Part shown: positions 6,739-15,356 of the stretch, one piece after another | Layout: the number at the start of each line of letters is the position of its first letter | Position numbering within the stretch: position 1 is the first letter of the stretch | Assembly (NCBI RefSeq): GCF_000719345.1 | Contig: NZ_JOFX01000071.1 | Location: 1-16,555 of the forward strand | Length of the DNA stretch: 16,555 bases | Direction: 5' to 3' | DNA from: Streptomyces sp. NRRL F-2664 | GTDB lineage: Bacteria; Actinomycetota; Actinomycetes; Streptomycetales; Streptomycetaceae | Made by a program: the position numbers and the translations under genes | Notes under the pieces: model-generated | Seen by the model: only the letters and a program-made list of their open reading frames with translations | What the model was told of the DNA's origin: nothing | Database searches by the model: none

Positions 6739-9545
6739 TCATCGCTTGTCATCTTCGGGGCGCCTCCTCGGAGACGGAGAGTGGGGGTTGCAGGCGGGTG
6801 GGGGTATGTGGAGCTGGTCGGTGGTGTAGTCGCCGAAGCGGAGGACGTTCTCGCACCGGTAGGGGCTGAGTTTGCGTTCAGGGTCCAGCCCTCGCGGGAC
6901 ATCTGCCGCAAGATCCGGGTCATGTCGATGCTGGTGGAGAAGACGATGCTTGCGGCGAGAACGTCGAGGAACTTGATCGCCTTGTCCTGCAGTTCTGGGT
7001 CGCGGCTGGTCAGCCAGCCGGCGTTGCCGAAGTGGAGCCACTTGGTGAACCGTTGCACGCCTCGGCCTTGTTCGTCGCCTTCTGGATCTGCTCCCGCAGC
7101 GCGGGCTCGGACAGATAACGCAGCAGCACCATCGTGCGCACGGCACGGCCGACCTCCCGGAAGGCCGGGTAGATCTGGTTCTTCCTCGACCGGTTGTTCA
7201 GCCTGCGCAGCAGTGTCACCGAGGAGTGCCCTGTTTGGCGGAGAGGGCGGCCTGCATGAGGTCGGGCCAGTGGCGGCGGATGAGGTCCCAGTCGATGGCG
7301 GTGCGGGGGTGGGTGGTGAACAGGGGGTGGATGTGGCGGTAGTGCGTCTTGGGGTTGGGGCGGTGGAAGGAGAGGTCCTGAAAGTTGCGGATCCGGGGCA
7401 GCAGGTCGATCCCCAGCAGGTGCGCGAGCCCGAAGACGGGGAAGGACTGGCCTTGCGTATCAGCGTGGACCTGGTCCGGCTGCGCCGCCGAGGGCTTCTG
7501 CAGGAGGGAGTCAACGAGGTAGACGGCCTCCCAGACGCCGCAGGGAACGAAGCGGGAGAAGAGCGCGACATAGGTGTCGGCGACCAGATAGTGGGCGATC
7601 CCGCCGTAGCCGCCATAACGGATCGAGGTCTCGGCGAGGAGGTTGTCGACGGCGGCGTCCATCATGATGCCGTCCACCGCCGCTACTGACCCATCCCCCA
7701 GGCCCGGACCAGGTCCAGGTCGATGTGGGCGTCGACGACGTCGGCGCTGGCACGGGCCAGGTTCTTGGGCGTCCAGTGGCGTTTGGCGATCGCAGCCAGC
7801 TCGTGCGCCGAGACCGTGCTCATGTGCCGGGCGGCCTGCGTGGCGCCGAGGCCGGAACCGTAGGTGAACGCAGTGACCACGTACCTGGTCAGGGGGTCTT
7901 TCAGTTTCGGGTCCGACCCGGACAAGGGCCCGAACCGCTGCCACCAGCTGGTCCAGTGCGCCGCCCGGGCGAGGTGTTCCAGGACGCTCCGGCCGGCAGC
8001 CGCTGATCCAGCTCAGCCTCCAGTGCCTTGGCGGAGGCAGTGCGCTCACGGCCGACACGCTGCTTCAGTGAAGGCACTCCGGTCATCGGGTCGATCGTGA
8101 GGTCGGCGTTGTCCGGAGAGCCGGCATCCACCTGGCCCGCGATCTGCGTGAGCTGCTGCTTGAGGTTCTCCACGAACCCGTCGGCGGTGCCGGGGATGTC
8201 GGCCTGCTCACAGAACTGCGCCATTTGGGGCGCCGTCTGCTTCCAGGGCAGGAGCATTGTGGTCCAGTCGCCGAAGTCCTCGGCCCCGGCCACGGCGATG
8301 CCTTCCCAGCGGAGCTCTTCGACGAGGTAGGTGAAGACCATGGCCTCGAAGTGCCGACGCACCAACATACCCGGCCGGTCCTTCGCGTACACCGTTGTGC
8401 GCCACTGCTGCGAGGCGAACGACAGATCCAGGACCTGTGGCCCGGCGGGATTCTCACCGCCAGCTGGCCCCGGCGGGGCCAAGACGGTGTCGGGGATCAG
8501 TTCACGGGTCAGGTGCCGCTGGACGACGGCGTGTTCCAGAGCGTCCAGCACGCTGCGGTCCCGGGAGGTGGGCAAAAGGTCAGGATCTGGGCGAGCTTGA
8601 ACATCGTCGGCCGGTCAGGCCGGAAGAACCGCTCCACCAGCGGTGTCCAGTTCCCGCCCCGGTATGCGGCCAGGGCTTCGATCTCCGGGAGCTGGGCATC
8701 GAAGCCACCGCTGCCCTCCACTGCCCTCCACCAGCTCGCGGACACGCTTCACGGCCAACGCCTCGTCCAGGCTCCCCTTCCCGGCATGTCCGGCGCGCTC
8801 GTCGAGACTGTGCTCCTTCAGCACCGTCAGCACGTCCCTGTAGGCGACCAGCAGCTGCTCGGTGGACGCCTTGTGACGCTGCTCCAGCTCCGCCAGCACC
8901 TCCTGCGCCCGCTTGGCATGCCGCGCCATCAGTTTGGACAGCATTACCACGAACTCGTCCCGCATCCGCGCCCTGGCCGTGGCAACCACGCACGCAAGCA
9001 GCGCAGCCCGGCGCGGCTCACTGATATCCAGCATCTCGCCGACCGACAGCACCCGAGCCTGCTCCGCGAACGCGCTGACATTCGCGGCGGCGACACCCTC
9101 CACCCACCGGGCCGCATCACCTAAAGCATCAACGAGATCGACACGCTCGCCGTGCCGCCGAAACCTCGACCACGTGGACCGTCGCCCCGGCTCCTTGACC
9201 ACATCGAACGGACTGCGACGCTCACCATCGGCACCACCAACAACCCCCTCCAGACGCGGCCGGGCCGCACCCACGCGCCCGGCGATCCGGGCGCAGATCA
9301 CACCCTCCACCCGCGTCCTGACCGAGGCCGCCATCCGGTCCAGCGTCGAAAAGCCCGGAAGTTCCAGGCCCGCGCGCACAATCTCCTCCAGCGCGACGTT
9401 GACCAGGTCCACCACCGAGGCACGAACCGGCGCCGCCTCCTCCATCGCGGCAGCCGCGATTCTCCGCACCCGGACTGGGTCGTACCCCAGGCCCAGGTAC
9501 TCCCGGAACGGTAGCGCTTCACCGTCCGCTCCTAAGTCACAGCCC
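6739..9545 (-). pseudogene. tnpA: Tn3-family transposase TnpA, nearly full length but shattered
   Basis: On the minus strand the blocks follow Tn3 TnpA order. The N-terminal DUF4158-type region is FREYLGLGYDPVRVRRIAAA, then DLVNVALEEIVRAGLELPGF. The middle reads KDRPGMLVRRHFEAMVFTYL and VDAGSPDNADLTIDPMTG. The catalytic core holds GDGSVAAVDGIMMDA (first Asp), VHADTQGQSFPVFGLAHLLG (second Asp) and ATNKAEACNG (Glu). The end is GDYTTDQLHIPP...EDDKR and TGA at 6739-6741. About 930 codons remain of the usual 970-1,000; the first 100 or so residues are missing. At least seven frame changes occur, near 8720, 8565, 7990, 7695, 7225, 7050 and 6865. Some can be explained exactly: a 10-bp tandem duplication at 8711-8730, and one G missing in the G-run at about 7697. 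No Tn3-type 38-bp inverted ends were found. Confidence 0.93.
8711..8730. repeat. 10-bp tandem duplication causing a frameshift in the Tn3 transposase
   Basis: CTGCCCTCCA occurs twice in a row. With a single copy the minus strand reads ELVEGSGGFDAQLPEIEALA without interruption. The second copy adds 10 bases and throws the frame (ELVEGSGGQRWLR). This is the signature of replication slippage. Confidence 0.9.
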
Positions 9546-9574
9546 CGGGAAGTACCCCAGCCTTCCACAGGACT

Positions 9575-9949
9575 TCAATCGGGGTGGTGGGTGGCGCGGG
9601 GCTTGCGGACCAGCAGCAGCCGCGAGCCGGCCGCCTCGATTCGGCGCCCGCGTTCAGCGGCTATGGCCTTCGGCCCCAGGTGCGACATGGCCGGGGCGAT
9701 CAAGCCCTAGACGTCCGGCAGCCCGGTGAACGCCGCCGACGCCGGCCCGGAGGCCGCGTCGCGGTCGGTGAAGACGCCGGACAGCTGAAGCTCGTGGCTG
9801 CGACAGTACTCGGTGAGCGAGGTGACCAGCGCGTCCTGCCGCGCTCGGGAGACCCGCACCAGCCGCAGAAAGCCATAAACGGCTGGGCCACTGACCGGGC
9901 GATGCTCAGTGAGGGGTGCCTTGCTCAGGACCGTCCAAAGGATCGACAA
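9575..9949 (-). pseudogene. Recombinase-family-like protein, frameshifted
   Basis: The minus strand reads VYGFLRLVRVSRARQDALVT, SLTEYCRSHELQLSGVFTDR, AFTGLPDV and then TAG (9707-9709). Shifted one base it continues GLIAPAMSHLGPKAIAAERG, RRIEAAGSRLLLVRKPRA and ends TGA at 9575-9577. From memory this resembles small Streptomyces proteins annotated as recombinase family, related to the N-terminal serine-recombinase fold (YGFLR...S.....L...Y...HE..L.GVFTDR). No DNA-binding C-terminal domain is present. The start is uncertain: TTG at 9949 has a weak AAGG 9 nt upstream. The stop lies about 30 bp before the first recognisable Tn3 transposase residues on the same strand. It is not a typical Tn3 resolvase, so the two need not belong together. 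Confidence 0.55.
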
Positions 9950-10074
9950 GTGGTGACGCCTTGAGCGTGTCGTCCGGCCACCTCGCGGCCAATCATCAGC
10001 TGTTCTACTTGCGTTCCCTTCTGTCCCGCCGCCTGCACGGATCTGCTTCGATGACCGGTGGAGGGGAGTGACGC

Positions 10075-11134
10075 GTGGCGACCGTGCACCACTGGACCGG
10101 CCTGGAGGCCAAGGCCCTGCGTCTCGCCCTGCGACTGAGCGTCCGGGCCTTCGCGCAGCAGCTCGGCCTGGCGGTCGCGACCGTGTCCAAGTGGGAGTCC
10201 AAACTCGCCGACACCGCACCCAGACCCGACACGCAGGCCATCCTCGACACCGCCCTCGGCCGCGCGGACGCCGCCGGTTCGAAACGCTCCTGTCCGAGGT
10301 GACCAACCCGCTGACCAGTGCCCGGCGGCGTGTCGCCGCCTCCGGCCCCCGGACCTGGGTGCACGAATCCTGGGCCGACGACCTCGCCGCGTCGTGGCCG
10401 CCCTGTCCCGGCAGAACTTCGCCTTCGCCGACAGCCTCCTCACCCCATGGCTCGGCCGGTTCAGGGCCCCCAAGCTGGACGAGAAGGGCCTGTATCTCTT
10501 CGTTCGCTCCACCGCCCTGCTCGGCGACCTGAGCGTCGTCCTGGGCACTCCTATGCCGGCGCAAGCGCGGTCTTCACCCAGCTCGACATCCCCCGCCGCG
10601 TTGCCCACTCGACCTGTCCCTCGGCGTCGTCACCGAGATGTCCGGGAAGCTGGAGATCGCCGCCCGCAACTACGAAACCCTCGCCGTCGACCACCTGCTC
10701 TCCCGCCGCGACCGGGCATCGCCCGGTTGTGGGTGGGGACTGCACTGAGCAAGGACGGCCAGCACGACTATGCGACCCGCGTCATGCAGGCCGCGACCCG
10801 CGACTTCGAAGGCCTCACCGAACCGGACGACTGGTCGGTGGCCCACCAGAAACTCGCCCTCGCCGTCGCGGCGCCGACGACCTCACCCAGGCCCTGCACT
10901 TCATCGACATCGCCCGCAACAGCAGGAACCACCGAATCACCGTTGCAACGCGTGCGGCTGGACATCGCTCATGGCCACATGCTGCTCTCCGACACGGCGA
11001 CCCGGGAAGATGGACACCTCGTCCTCGACCAGGCCGCCCAGGTGGCCGCGCAGTACGGACTCGTGCACCAGCTGCGCAGTATCGAGGGCATTAAGGCCAA
11101 GAGCGAGGGGCCGACCTGCCCCCGGCAACGGTGA
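10075..11134 (+). pseudogene. XRE-type helix-turn-helix regulator with TPR-like repeats, multiply frameshifted
   Basis: GTG at 10075 follows GGAGGGGA. The first frame gives a Cro/C1-type HTH (about residues 9-55): LEAKALRLALRLSVRAFAQQ, LGLAVATVSKWES. The rest is spread over three frames: RFETLLSEVTNPLTSARRRV; LSRQNFAFADSLLTPWLGRF, DEKGLYLFVRSTALLGDL; YAGASAVFTQLDIPRRV; DLSLGVVTEMSGKLEIAARN; LWVGTALSKDGQHDYATRVM; DDLTQALHFIDIARNS; VRLDIAHGHMLLSDTATRED; and AAQYGLVHQLRSIEGIKAKS, ending in TGA at 11132-11134. The helical pairs after residue 80 look like TPR-type sensor repeats known in actinomycete regulators of this architecture. At least seven frame changes occur in about 1.06 kb. The stop overlaps the next gene's GTG, preserving a translationally coupled pair. 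Confidence 0.8.
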
Positions 11135-11315
11135 CCACGGAGAACACCGTGGGCAACGACCAGCAGGCCTTCACCGAGGACCAGTGGCGCCAGGCCAAGC
11201 GCTGATCTGGGACTACCACCAGATGCAGCACGAGCTGCGGCCCGTCAACGTGGCGGTCGGACTGGGCAGCCACGACCTCGGCGTCGCCGCCCATGCCGCC
11301 GAGCTGTATCGCTCC
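11131..11315 (+). pseudogene. YdcF-like (DUF218) protein, truncated and frameshifted
   Basis: GTG at 11131 overlaps the TGA of the regulator relic (GTGA). The first frame gives NDQQAFTEDQWRQAKR and stops at 11197-11199. Restoring one G in AAGCGC opens LIWDYHQMQHELRPVNVAVG and LGSHDLGVAAHAAELY. This matches the remembered beginning of the YdcF-like gene that follows this XRE regulator in Streptomyces (LIWDYHQM.HEL...D..IGLGSHDLGVA..AAELY, with the nucleotide-fold GLGS loop). Similarity is lost after about 11315, and roughly two thirds of the protein is missing. The sequence from there to about 11440 is not recognised. This and the regulator are the only clear non-transposon relics among the high-G+C segments. 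Confidence 0.65.
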
Positions 11316-11553
11316 TGGCTCTGGGCGCACCACTTCCGCAGCGCTCACCGACGAGCCCTACTACCGCAGCGAGTTCCCGCAATCACCAAGGCGTGCCGTT
11401 CGAGGGCCTCCATCAGGGTCTGAATATCGCCCCAGGTCGTTTGCCCTATCGATCCTCTAGGCCATTTGGATGTCGGCTAGTGCCTCCCAGCCGTGCCGGA
11501 AGGCCACGGACTCTGAACTTACCGGAGAATCAATCCTCAACTTCCCCAATGCA

Positions 11554-11558
11554 GAGGG
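11554..11558 (+). promoter_or_regulatory. Ribosome binding site of the DUF2079 gene
   Basis: GAGGG, 9 nt before the GTG at 11568. It supports that GTG as the start. Confidence 0.5.
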
Positions 11559-11567
11559 CTGCGCGTC

Positions 11568-13019
11568 GTGATTCTTTCCAAACAGCTGCGGGTGCGGCCC
11601 CGACTTACGTCAACAAGCGATGTACACTGGTGGGCATGGGCATGGGCGGGTGCACTATTCGTCCTATATTCGCTGTTCAGCCTAGTCCGGCATTACAAAC
11701 TGGGTACGGGCGGCTTCGATCTCGGGATTTTCACCCAGGCACTGAATGGATATTCCGACTGGGACATTCCTCGATCGGATATCAAAGGGTGGGGCTTCAA
11801 CCTCTATGGGGACCACTTTCACCCCATCCTCATCTCGCTGGTCCCGCTCTACTGGCTCTGGCAGAGCGCTAGCACCCTGCTCGTAGCGCAGGCCGCACTT
11901 CTCGCTGCCTCTTCAGTCCCGCTGGCAAGATACGCTGCTGAGCGGATCGGAACAGGTACAGGTCATGCAGTCGCTGTAGCTTACGGGCTGTCTTTCGGCG
12001 TTCAGGGGGCCCTTGCATTCGATTTCCACGAAGTGGCCTTCGCCGCGCCATGTCTGGCGTACGGACTTGTCGCGCTTCTAGAGACGCGATGGCGCGCTGT
12101 TTTCTTATGGTCTACGCTCCTCCTGCTCGTCAAAGAAGAACTGAGTTTGACCGTTGCAGCTATAGGGGTCCTTGTAGTCGTTCGGGGGCAGCGCCGCATG
12201 GGCCTGACCCTTCTCGGGATCGGTCTTCTTAGTTTCGCCCTAGTCGTCGGAGCCCTAATTCCCGCAGTAAACCCTCAAGGAATCTACCCTTACCTCACAC
12301 CTTCAGGAGCCGGAGGGTCCTTAACTGGCCATAGCCGCTTGATTCAGCGCCTCATCGAATTGCCCGAACTTCTCGTAGTCCCCCTCGAAAAGGTTACTCT
12401 ACTACTTCTGCTGGGTGGAGTTACCTGCTTCCTGTCAGTCCGTTCGCCGGTAGCACTTCTCTGCATTCCCACAATCGCTATCCGGTTTCTTTCGGATAGC
12501 CCTGCCTACTGGAGTACTGCCTTTCAGTACAATCTCGTTCTCATGCCGATCCTTTTCGCGGCAGCTCTCGATGCCCAGCCCAGACTCATCCGCGCCCGGT
12601 GGAAACTGGCACGTCTCCTCGGCCGCCGGGCGGGGGCCGCGCTTCTTTGCGCCGCCGCTCCGTTGGCACCTGGCCTACCTCTGCAAAACTTCATACTGCA
12701 CCCCATCGAAGCTTTCAGTAGGGACTCCCGGGTGGAGGCTGCCCACCACATAATGGCTATAATTCCCGACGGAGCTCTGGTAGAGGCAACCAATCATTTG
12801 AGCCCGCATCTGGCCGACCGAACTCGGGTTTACCAATGGCCATTGGCAGATCGTCGAGCGGAGTGGGTTATCGTAGACCTGAAAACCCCCTCGCCGCCGC
12901 GGCAAGCCTTAGAAGACCGACTGAACCGCCTCCGTCGCGACGGTTACGAACAGGTCACTTCAAAGCAAGATATCGTGCTCCTGCGGTTGAAACGTGAGCT
13001 TCTTCAGGCTGGTAGCTGA
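11568..13019 (+). CDS. DUF2079 polytopic membrane protein
   Basis: The product is 483 residues with about eight or nine hydrophobic segments (roughly 22-40, 84-98, 103-121, 132-150, 155-172, 176-206, 212-233, 275-305, 318-335) and a soluble C-terminal tail (about 385-483). DUF2079 hallmarks are visible: FDLGIFTQA (50-58), LYGDHFHPIL (79-88), DFHEVAFAAP (152-161), LLLLVKEELSLTVA (184-197) and AYWSTAFQYNLVLMPILFAA. The family is widespread in actinobacteria and cyanobacteria, resembles GT-C-type glycosyltransferases in topology, and has no established reaction. The gene is open from end to end. It contains three TTA codons (Leu180 at 12105-12107, Leu252 at 12321-12323, Leu448 at 12909-12911), so in Streptomyces its translation should need bldA tRNA. 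It is AT-richer than the IS relics on both sides. IS21 sequence begins within a few bases of the stop. Confidence 0.9.
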   Translation: MILSKQLRVRPRLTSTSDVHWWAWAWAGALFVLYSLFSLVRHYKLGTGGFDLGIFTQALNGYSDWDIPRSDIKGWGFNLYGDHFHPILISLVPLYWLWQSASTLLVAQAALLAASSVPLARYAAERIGTGTGHAVAVAYGLSFGVQGALAFDFHEVAFAAPCLAYGLVALLETRWRAVFLWSTLLLLVKEELSLTVAAIGVLVVVRGQRRMGLTLLGIGLLSFALVVGALIPAVNPQGIYPYLTPSGAGGSLTGHSRLIQRLIELPELLVVPLEKVTLLLLLGGVTCFLSVRSPVALLCIPTIAIRFLSDSPAYWSTAFQYNLVLMPILFAAALDAQPRLIRARWKLARLLGRRAGAALLCAAAPLAPGLPLQNFILHPIEAFSRDSRVEAAHHIMAIIPDGALVEATNHLSPHLADRTRVYQWPLADRRAEWVIVDLKTPSPPRQALEDRLNRLRRDGYEQVTSKQDIVLLRLKRELLQAGS

Positions 13020-13021
13020 TC

Positions 13022-13297
13022 GGGTGGGTCCGGGGAGGCGGAGTCCTCGGCCCGCCAGGAGCCCAGGGTCATGCCGGTGGGGAAGTTCGCCGAGTGCCGG
13101 CGAAGCCGGCGGGTGGCCGCGTCGCGGCCGGTGACTTCCTCGGCTATCAGCAGTCGCAGGACCTCGGCGGGGTTCCAGCGGTGGGCGCGGGCGGTGGCCA
13201 GGACGTCGGGGGCCGCTTTGCGTATTTAGGGCAGGGGCATGCGACGCATGAGCTTGTTGAGCTCCTCGGGCAGGGCGGGCGGGTTGGGAAAACTCAT
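13022..13297 (-). pseudogene. istB: IS21-family helper ATPase IstB, nonsense mutated and truncated
   Basis: The ATG at 13297 starts MSFPNPPALPEELNKLMRRM, PLP, then TAA (13226-13228), then IRKAAPDVLATARAHRWNPA, EVLRLLIAEEVTGRDAATRR. Remembered homologues have LPYIRKAAPDV here, so a TAC-to-TAA change accounts for the stop. The N-terminal IstB domain ends around GMTLGSWRAEDSASPDPP, before the Walker A ATP-binding loop, at the border with the DUF2079 gene (about 13020). The start lies 16 bp after the IstA relic stop, the normal IS21 gene order. Confidence 0.85.
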
Positions 13298-13313
13298 GGA
13301 AGTGCCGTTCTCT

Positions 13314-13945
13314 TCAGTGAGGGGTAGTGAGAAATGTGCTGGTGGGCGGCGTGTCGAGCCACCGGCCCAGGGCCTGCCAGCCGATGGTTCCGTTCTGGAC
13401 GGAGTGCGCTTCGTCCGCGCGGACGACTTCGCCGGCGGGCTTGCTGTCCGCGATGTGGCCCAGGATCGGGACCAGGTCGTCGTCGGCGAAGCGGCCGGCC
13501 GCAGCCGCCAGGCCGAGGGCCTGGTCGACTTTGTCGTTGCCCAGGACGGTGGCCAGCTCAACCGCGCGGGCCGTCTTGGCGCGGATCCGGTGGCGCCGGC
13601 GGGGCCGGCCTCCTTGAGTCAGCGGCCCGCCCCGAGACCGATGCCGACGAACGCGATCTCGGCTTCCGAGCGCGGTTGCAGCCGGGGCTGGTGGATGCTG
13701 CGGCCGTCGGGGTGGTCGGGCTAGTGCTCGTCGATGATCTGCGGAACACCCGGCGTGGAAAGCGTGTGGCGCCAAATCTCGGACAGGTCACCGGAGTTGG
13801 TGCGGGCGGTGATGGACAGTTCCTCGCCGACCACCCGGCACCACACCTTCACTCCGGTATAGCCCGGCGGGGTCGAGTAACGCACCGAGTTGAAGCTGAT
13901 CGTGCGGTCCGAGCCGACCAGGCGTTCCTCGCCCAGGGAGGCGGA
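13314..13945 (-). pseudogene. istA: IS21-family transposase IstA, C-terminal fragment with two nonsense codons and a frameshift
   Basis: The minus strand from about 13945 reads SLGEERLVGSDRTISFNSVR, YSTPPGYTGVKVWCRVVGEE and LSITARTNSGDLSEIWRHTL. This is the Mu-type C-terminal beta domain found after the rve core in IstA. At 13721-13723 a TAG replaces the expected Tyr in DEHYPDHP, and at 13619-13621 a TGA replaces the expected Trp in GRWLKEAG. A one-base shift near 13590 then leads to RAKTARAVELATVLGNDKVD and AAAGRFADDDLVPILGHIAD, ending at the TGA at 13314-13316. The whole catalytic DDE region is missing. The upstream boundary is fused to an IS630 relic in the same orientation within the shared bases around 13940-13950. 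Confidence 0.8.
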
Positions 13946-14816
13946 TGGTGGTGAGCCAGTCGTGCTCGGCCTCGTACCGCTTCAGCCCGGCGGCCAGGTG
14001 CATGTTGAGATCGTCCCAGACCACCACGATCGGCCCGCCGAGCTGGATGCGCGCGTGCACCAGGAGGTCACGGCAGTCCTGCCAGGAAAGCTCTTTCGTG
14101 CACCCTTGAGGCGGAGATGAGCGCGGGACCGGTGGATGCAGCGGCTCTTCTCCCCGGGTTTGCAGCAGCACAGTGCGGCGATTGAGGTCCGGCGGCGGGA
14201 GCGGCCGCGGACGCGGATAACGGGGGTGTGTCTGCGCCGGCCCCAGGTGCGGGCACGCGGCGGAGTCACCGGGAGGCCGCCCTCGTCCTCGAAGACGATC
14301 CAGGCCCGGACGCCGCCGCGAGCCTTTTGCCTGCGGCCACACCTCCTTCTTCCACAGCTCCACCGCATGCTCGTCGGGCTCGAGTGCCTACGGGCGGGCG
14401 CCTGCCAGGACCAGCCGTGCCGTTTCAGCGGCCTCCACACCGTCGCCAACGACAACGTCAAGCGCAGCCGACGACGGATCAGCGTCTGGACCCCGGCCAG
14501 GTTCCAGCGTTCGTCCTCGAAGCCGTGCGCGGACGGGCCCTTGCCGAGCTCCTCCTCCAGCACGGCGAACCGGGCACCAGTGGCAGTCGGGAAGTTCGCC
14601 GGACCGGCCGTGCGCAGGGCCTCCAAACCGCCTTGGCCCCAGGCACGACACCAGCGTTCCACCGACCGCACACTCACCCGCAGATCCTTCGCGATCACCG
14701 CGGTCTTCTCACCCGCGCCGAACCGCCCCCCGGTCTGAAACCGGATCCCCAAACACCCGACGCTCAGCGGTCAGGCCCCCACCCCCCGGATAATACATAG
14801 CACCGGCATACCGCAT
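13946..14816 (-). pseudogene. IS630-family transposase, frameshifted and 3'-truncated
   Basis: Possible starts are the in-frame ATGs at 14816 and 14798 (MYYPGGGGLTAERR). A shift near 14750 leads to RFGAGEKTAVIAKDLRVSVR, SVERWCRAWGQGGLEAL (helix-turn-helix region), RFAVLEEELGKGPSAHGFED and LSLATVWRPLKRHGWSWQAP. Two compensating shifts (about 14360 and 14290) enclose LWKKEVWPQAKG. Then come WIVFEDEGGLPVTPPRARTW (first Asp) and RSRRRTSIAALCCCKPGEKS. After another shift near 14100, LVHARIQLGGPIVVVWDDLN holds the second Asp. It ends at EHDWLTTIRLP, just before the expected LNPVEG block with the catalytic Glu, where IS21 sequence takes over. It differs in sequence from the IS630 relic at 967-1712, so it is another member rather than a copy. 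Confidence 0.88.
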
Positions 14817-14924
14817 GGATCACGAACCGTCACTACCCGACGACAACCCGAAACCTCAGAAAAGGCCAAGATAGTGCATAGCCCGTCCGAACCGAGCAGA
14901 GCTCAGTGTGCGAGGCTACATATT

Positions 14925-15341
14925 TCAGCAATCGGACAAAGCGGAGGCTGCATCGTTTTCGATGGGAGTGACGACCGCCATTGCAGTGTTGCCGCCCATG
15001 ACGCGGCTTCCGCCAGAGAAGTTGATGTCCGGATGCCAGCAGTAACGCACCGCAGTAGAATTAATCCAGGATGACATTTCGTCGTTAAATTCGATTCCCC
15101 TGAAGTCGTTCAAGTCGAAGTTGTGGCGAATCCCGTAGCCTCCACCCCTGAACTCCGTGTCCCGGTAAACGCATACATAGTCAGAGGGGCAATTACCAGC
15201 CGCCCGGGTCGACGGGAGTCGGATGATGGCCAGATCGCCACCATCGCCTCCCCCCGTCGCGTCCGCATGGGAGGCCCCTGAAAGCAGCAGCAATGCTGCG
15301 GCCGTTGCGATTCCGGCACGGATACCCCACCGAGAAAACAT
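14925..15341 (-). CDS. Secreted peptidase inhibitor family I36-like protein
   Basis: The product is 138 residues. The start chosen is the ATG at 15341 because GGAGAAG lies just upstream; the ATG five codons earlier (15356) has no such site. A Sec signal peptide follows (FSRWGIRAGIATAAALLLLS, cleavage near ASHADA, residues 23-28). The mature domain has the small beta-crystallin-like pattern of I36 inhibitors such as SMPI: CPSDYVCVYRDTEFRGGGYG, then NDFRGIEFNDEMSSWINST and RYCWHPDINFSGGSRVM. Cysteines 51, 57, 101 and 138 could form two disulfides. SMPI-type proteins inhibit metalloproteases, but many family members are untested, so the activity is inferred. The gene stands alone between IS630 and IS30 relics and is AT-richer than both. 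Confidence 0.85.
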   Translation of the reverse strand: MFSRWGIRAGIATAAALLLLSGASHADATGGGDGGDLAIIRLPSTRAAGNCPSDYVCVYRDTEFRGGGYGIRHNFDLNDFRGIEFNDEMSSWINSTAVRYCWHPDINFSGGSRVMGGNTAMAVVTPIENDAASALSDC

Positions 15342-15342
15342 T

Positions 15343-15349
15343 CTTCTCC
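15343..15349 (-). promoter_or_regulatory. Ribosome binding site choosing the I36-like start
   Basis: GGAGAAG on the minus strand, ending 1 nt before the ATG at 15341 (GGAG core 4 nt away). It lies inside the longer reading frame and favours the shorter start. Confidence 0.55.
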
Positions 15350-15356
15350 AATTCAT

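Noticed and set aside
6650..6740. Tn3-type terminal inverted repeat near the transposase end
   Set aside because: No 38-bp GGGG-type end with a partner near 9545-9575 was found, so the transposon boundaries are not called.
6781..7689. Long plus-strand open frame of 302 codons (and another of 299 codons at 8225-9124)
   Set aside because: Both are antisense to recognisable Tn3 transposase blocks, have low-complexity Gly/Ala/Arg/Val-rich or Pro/Arg-rich composition, and show no domain.
13239..13954. Plus-strand open frames of 161-206 codons across the IS21 relics
   Set aside because: The minus strand gives clear IstA/IstB motifs in the same bases; the plus-strand frames are shadows of high G+C.
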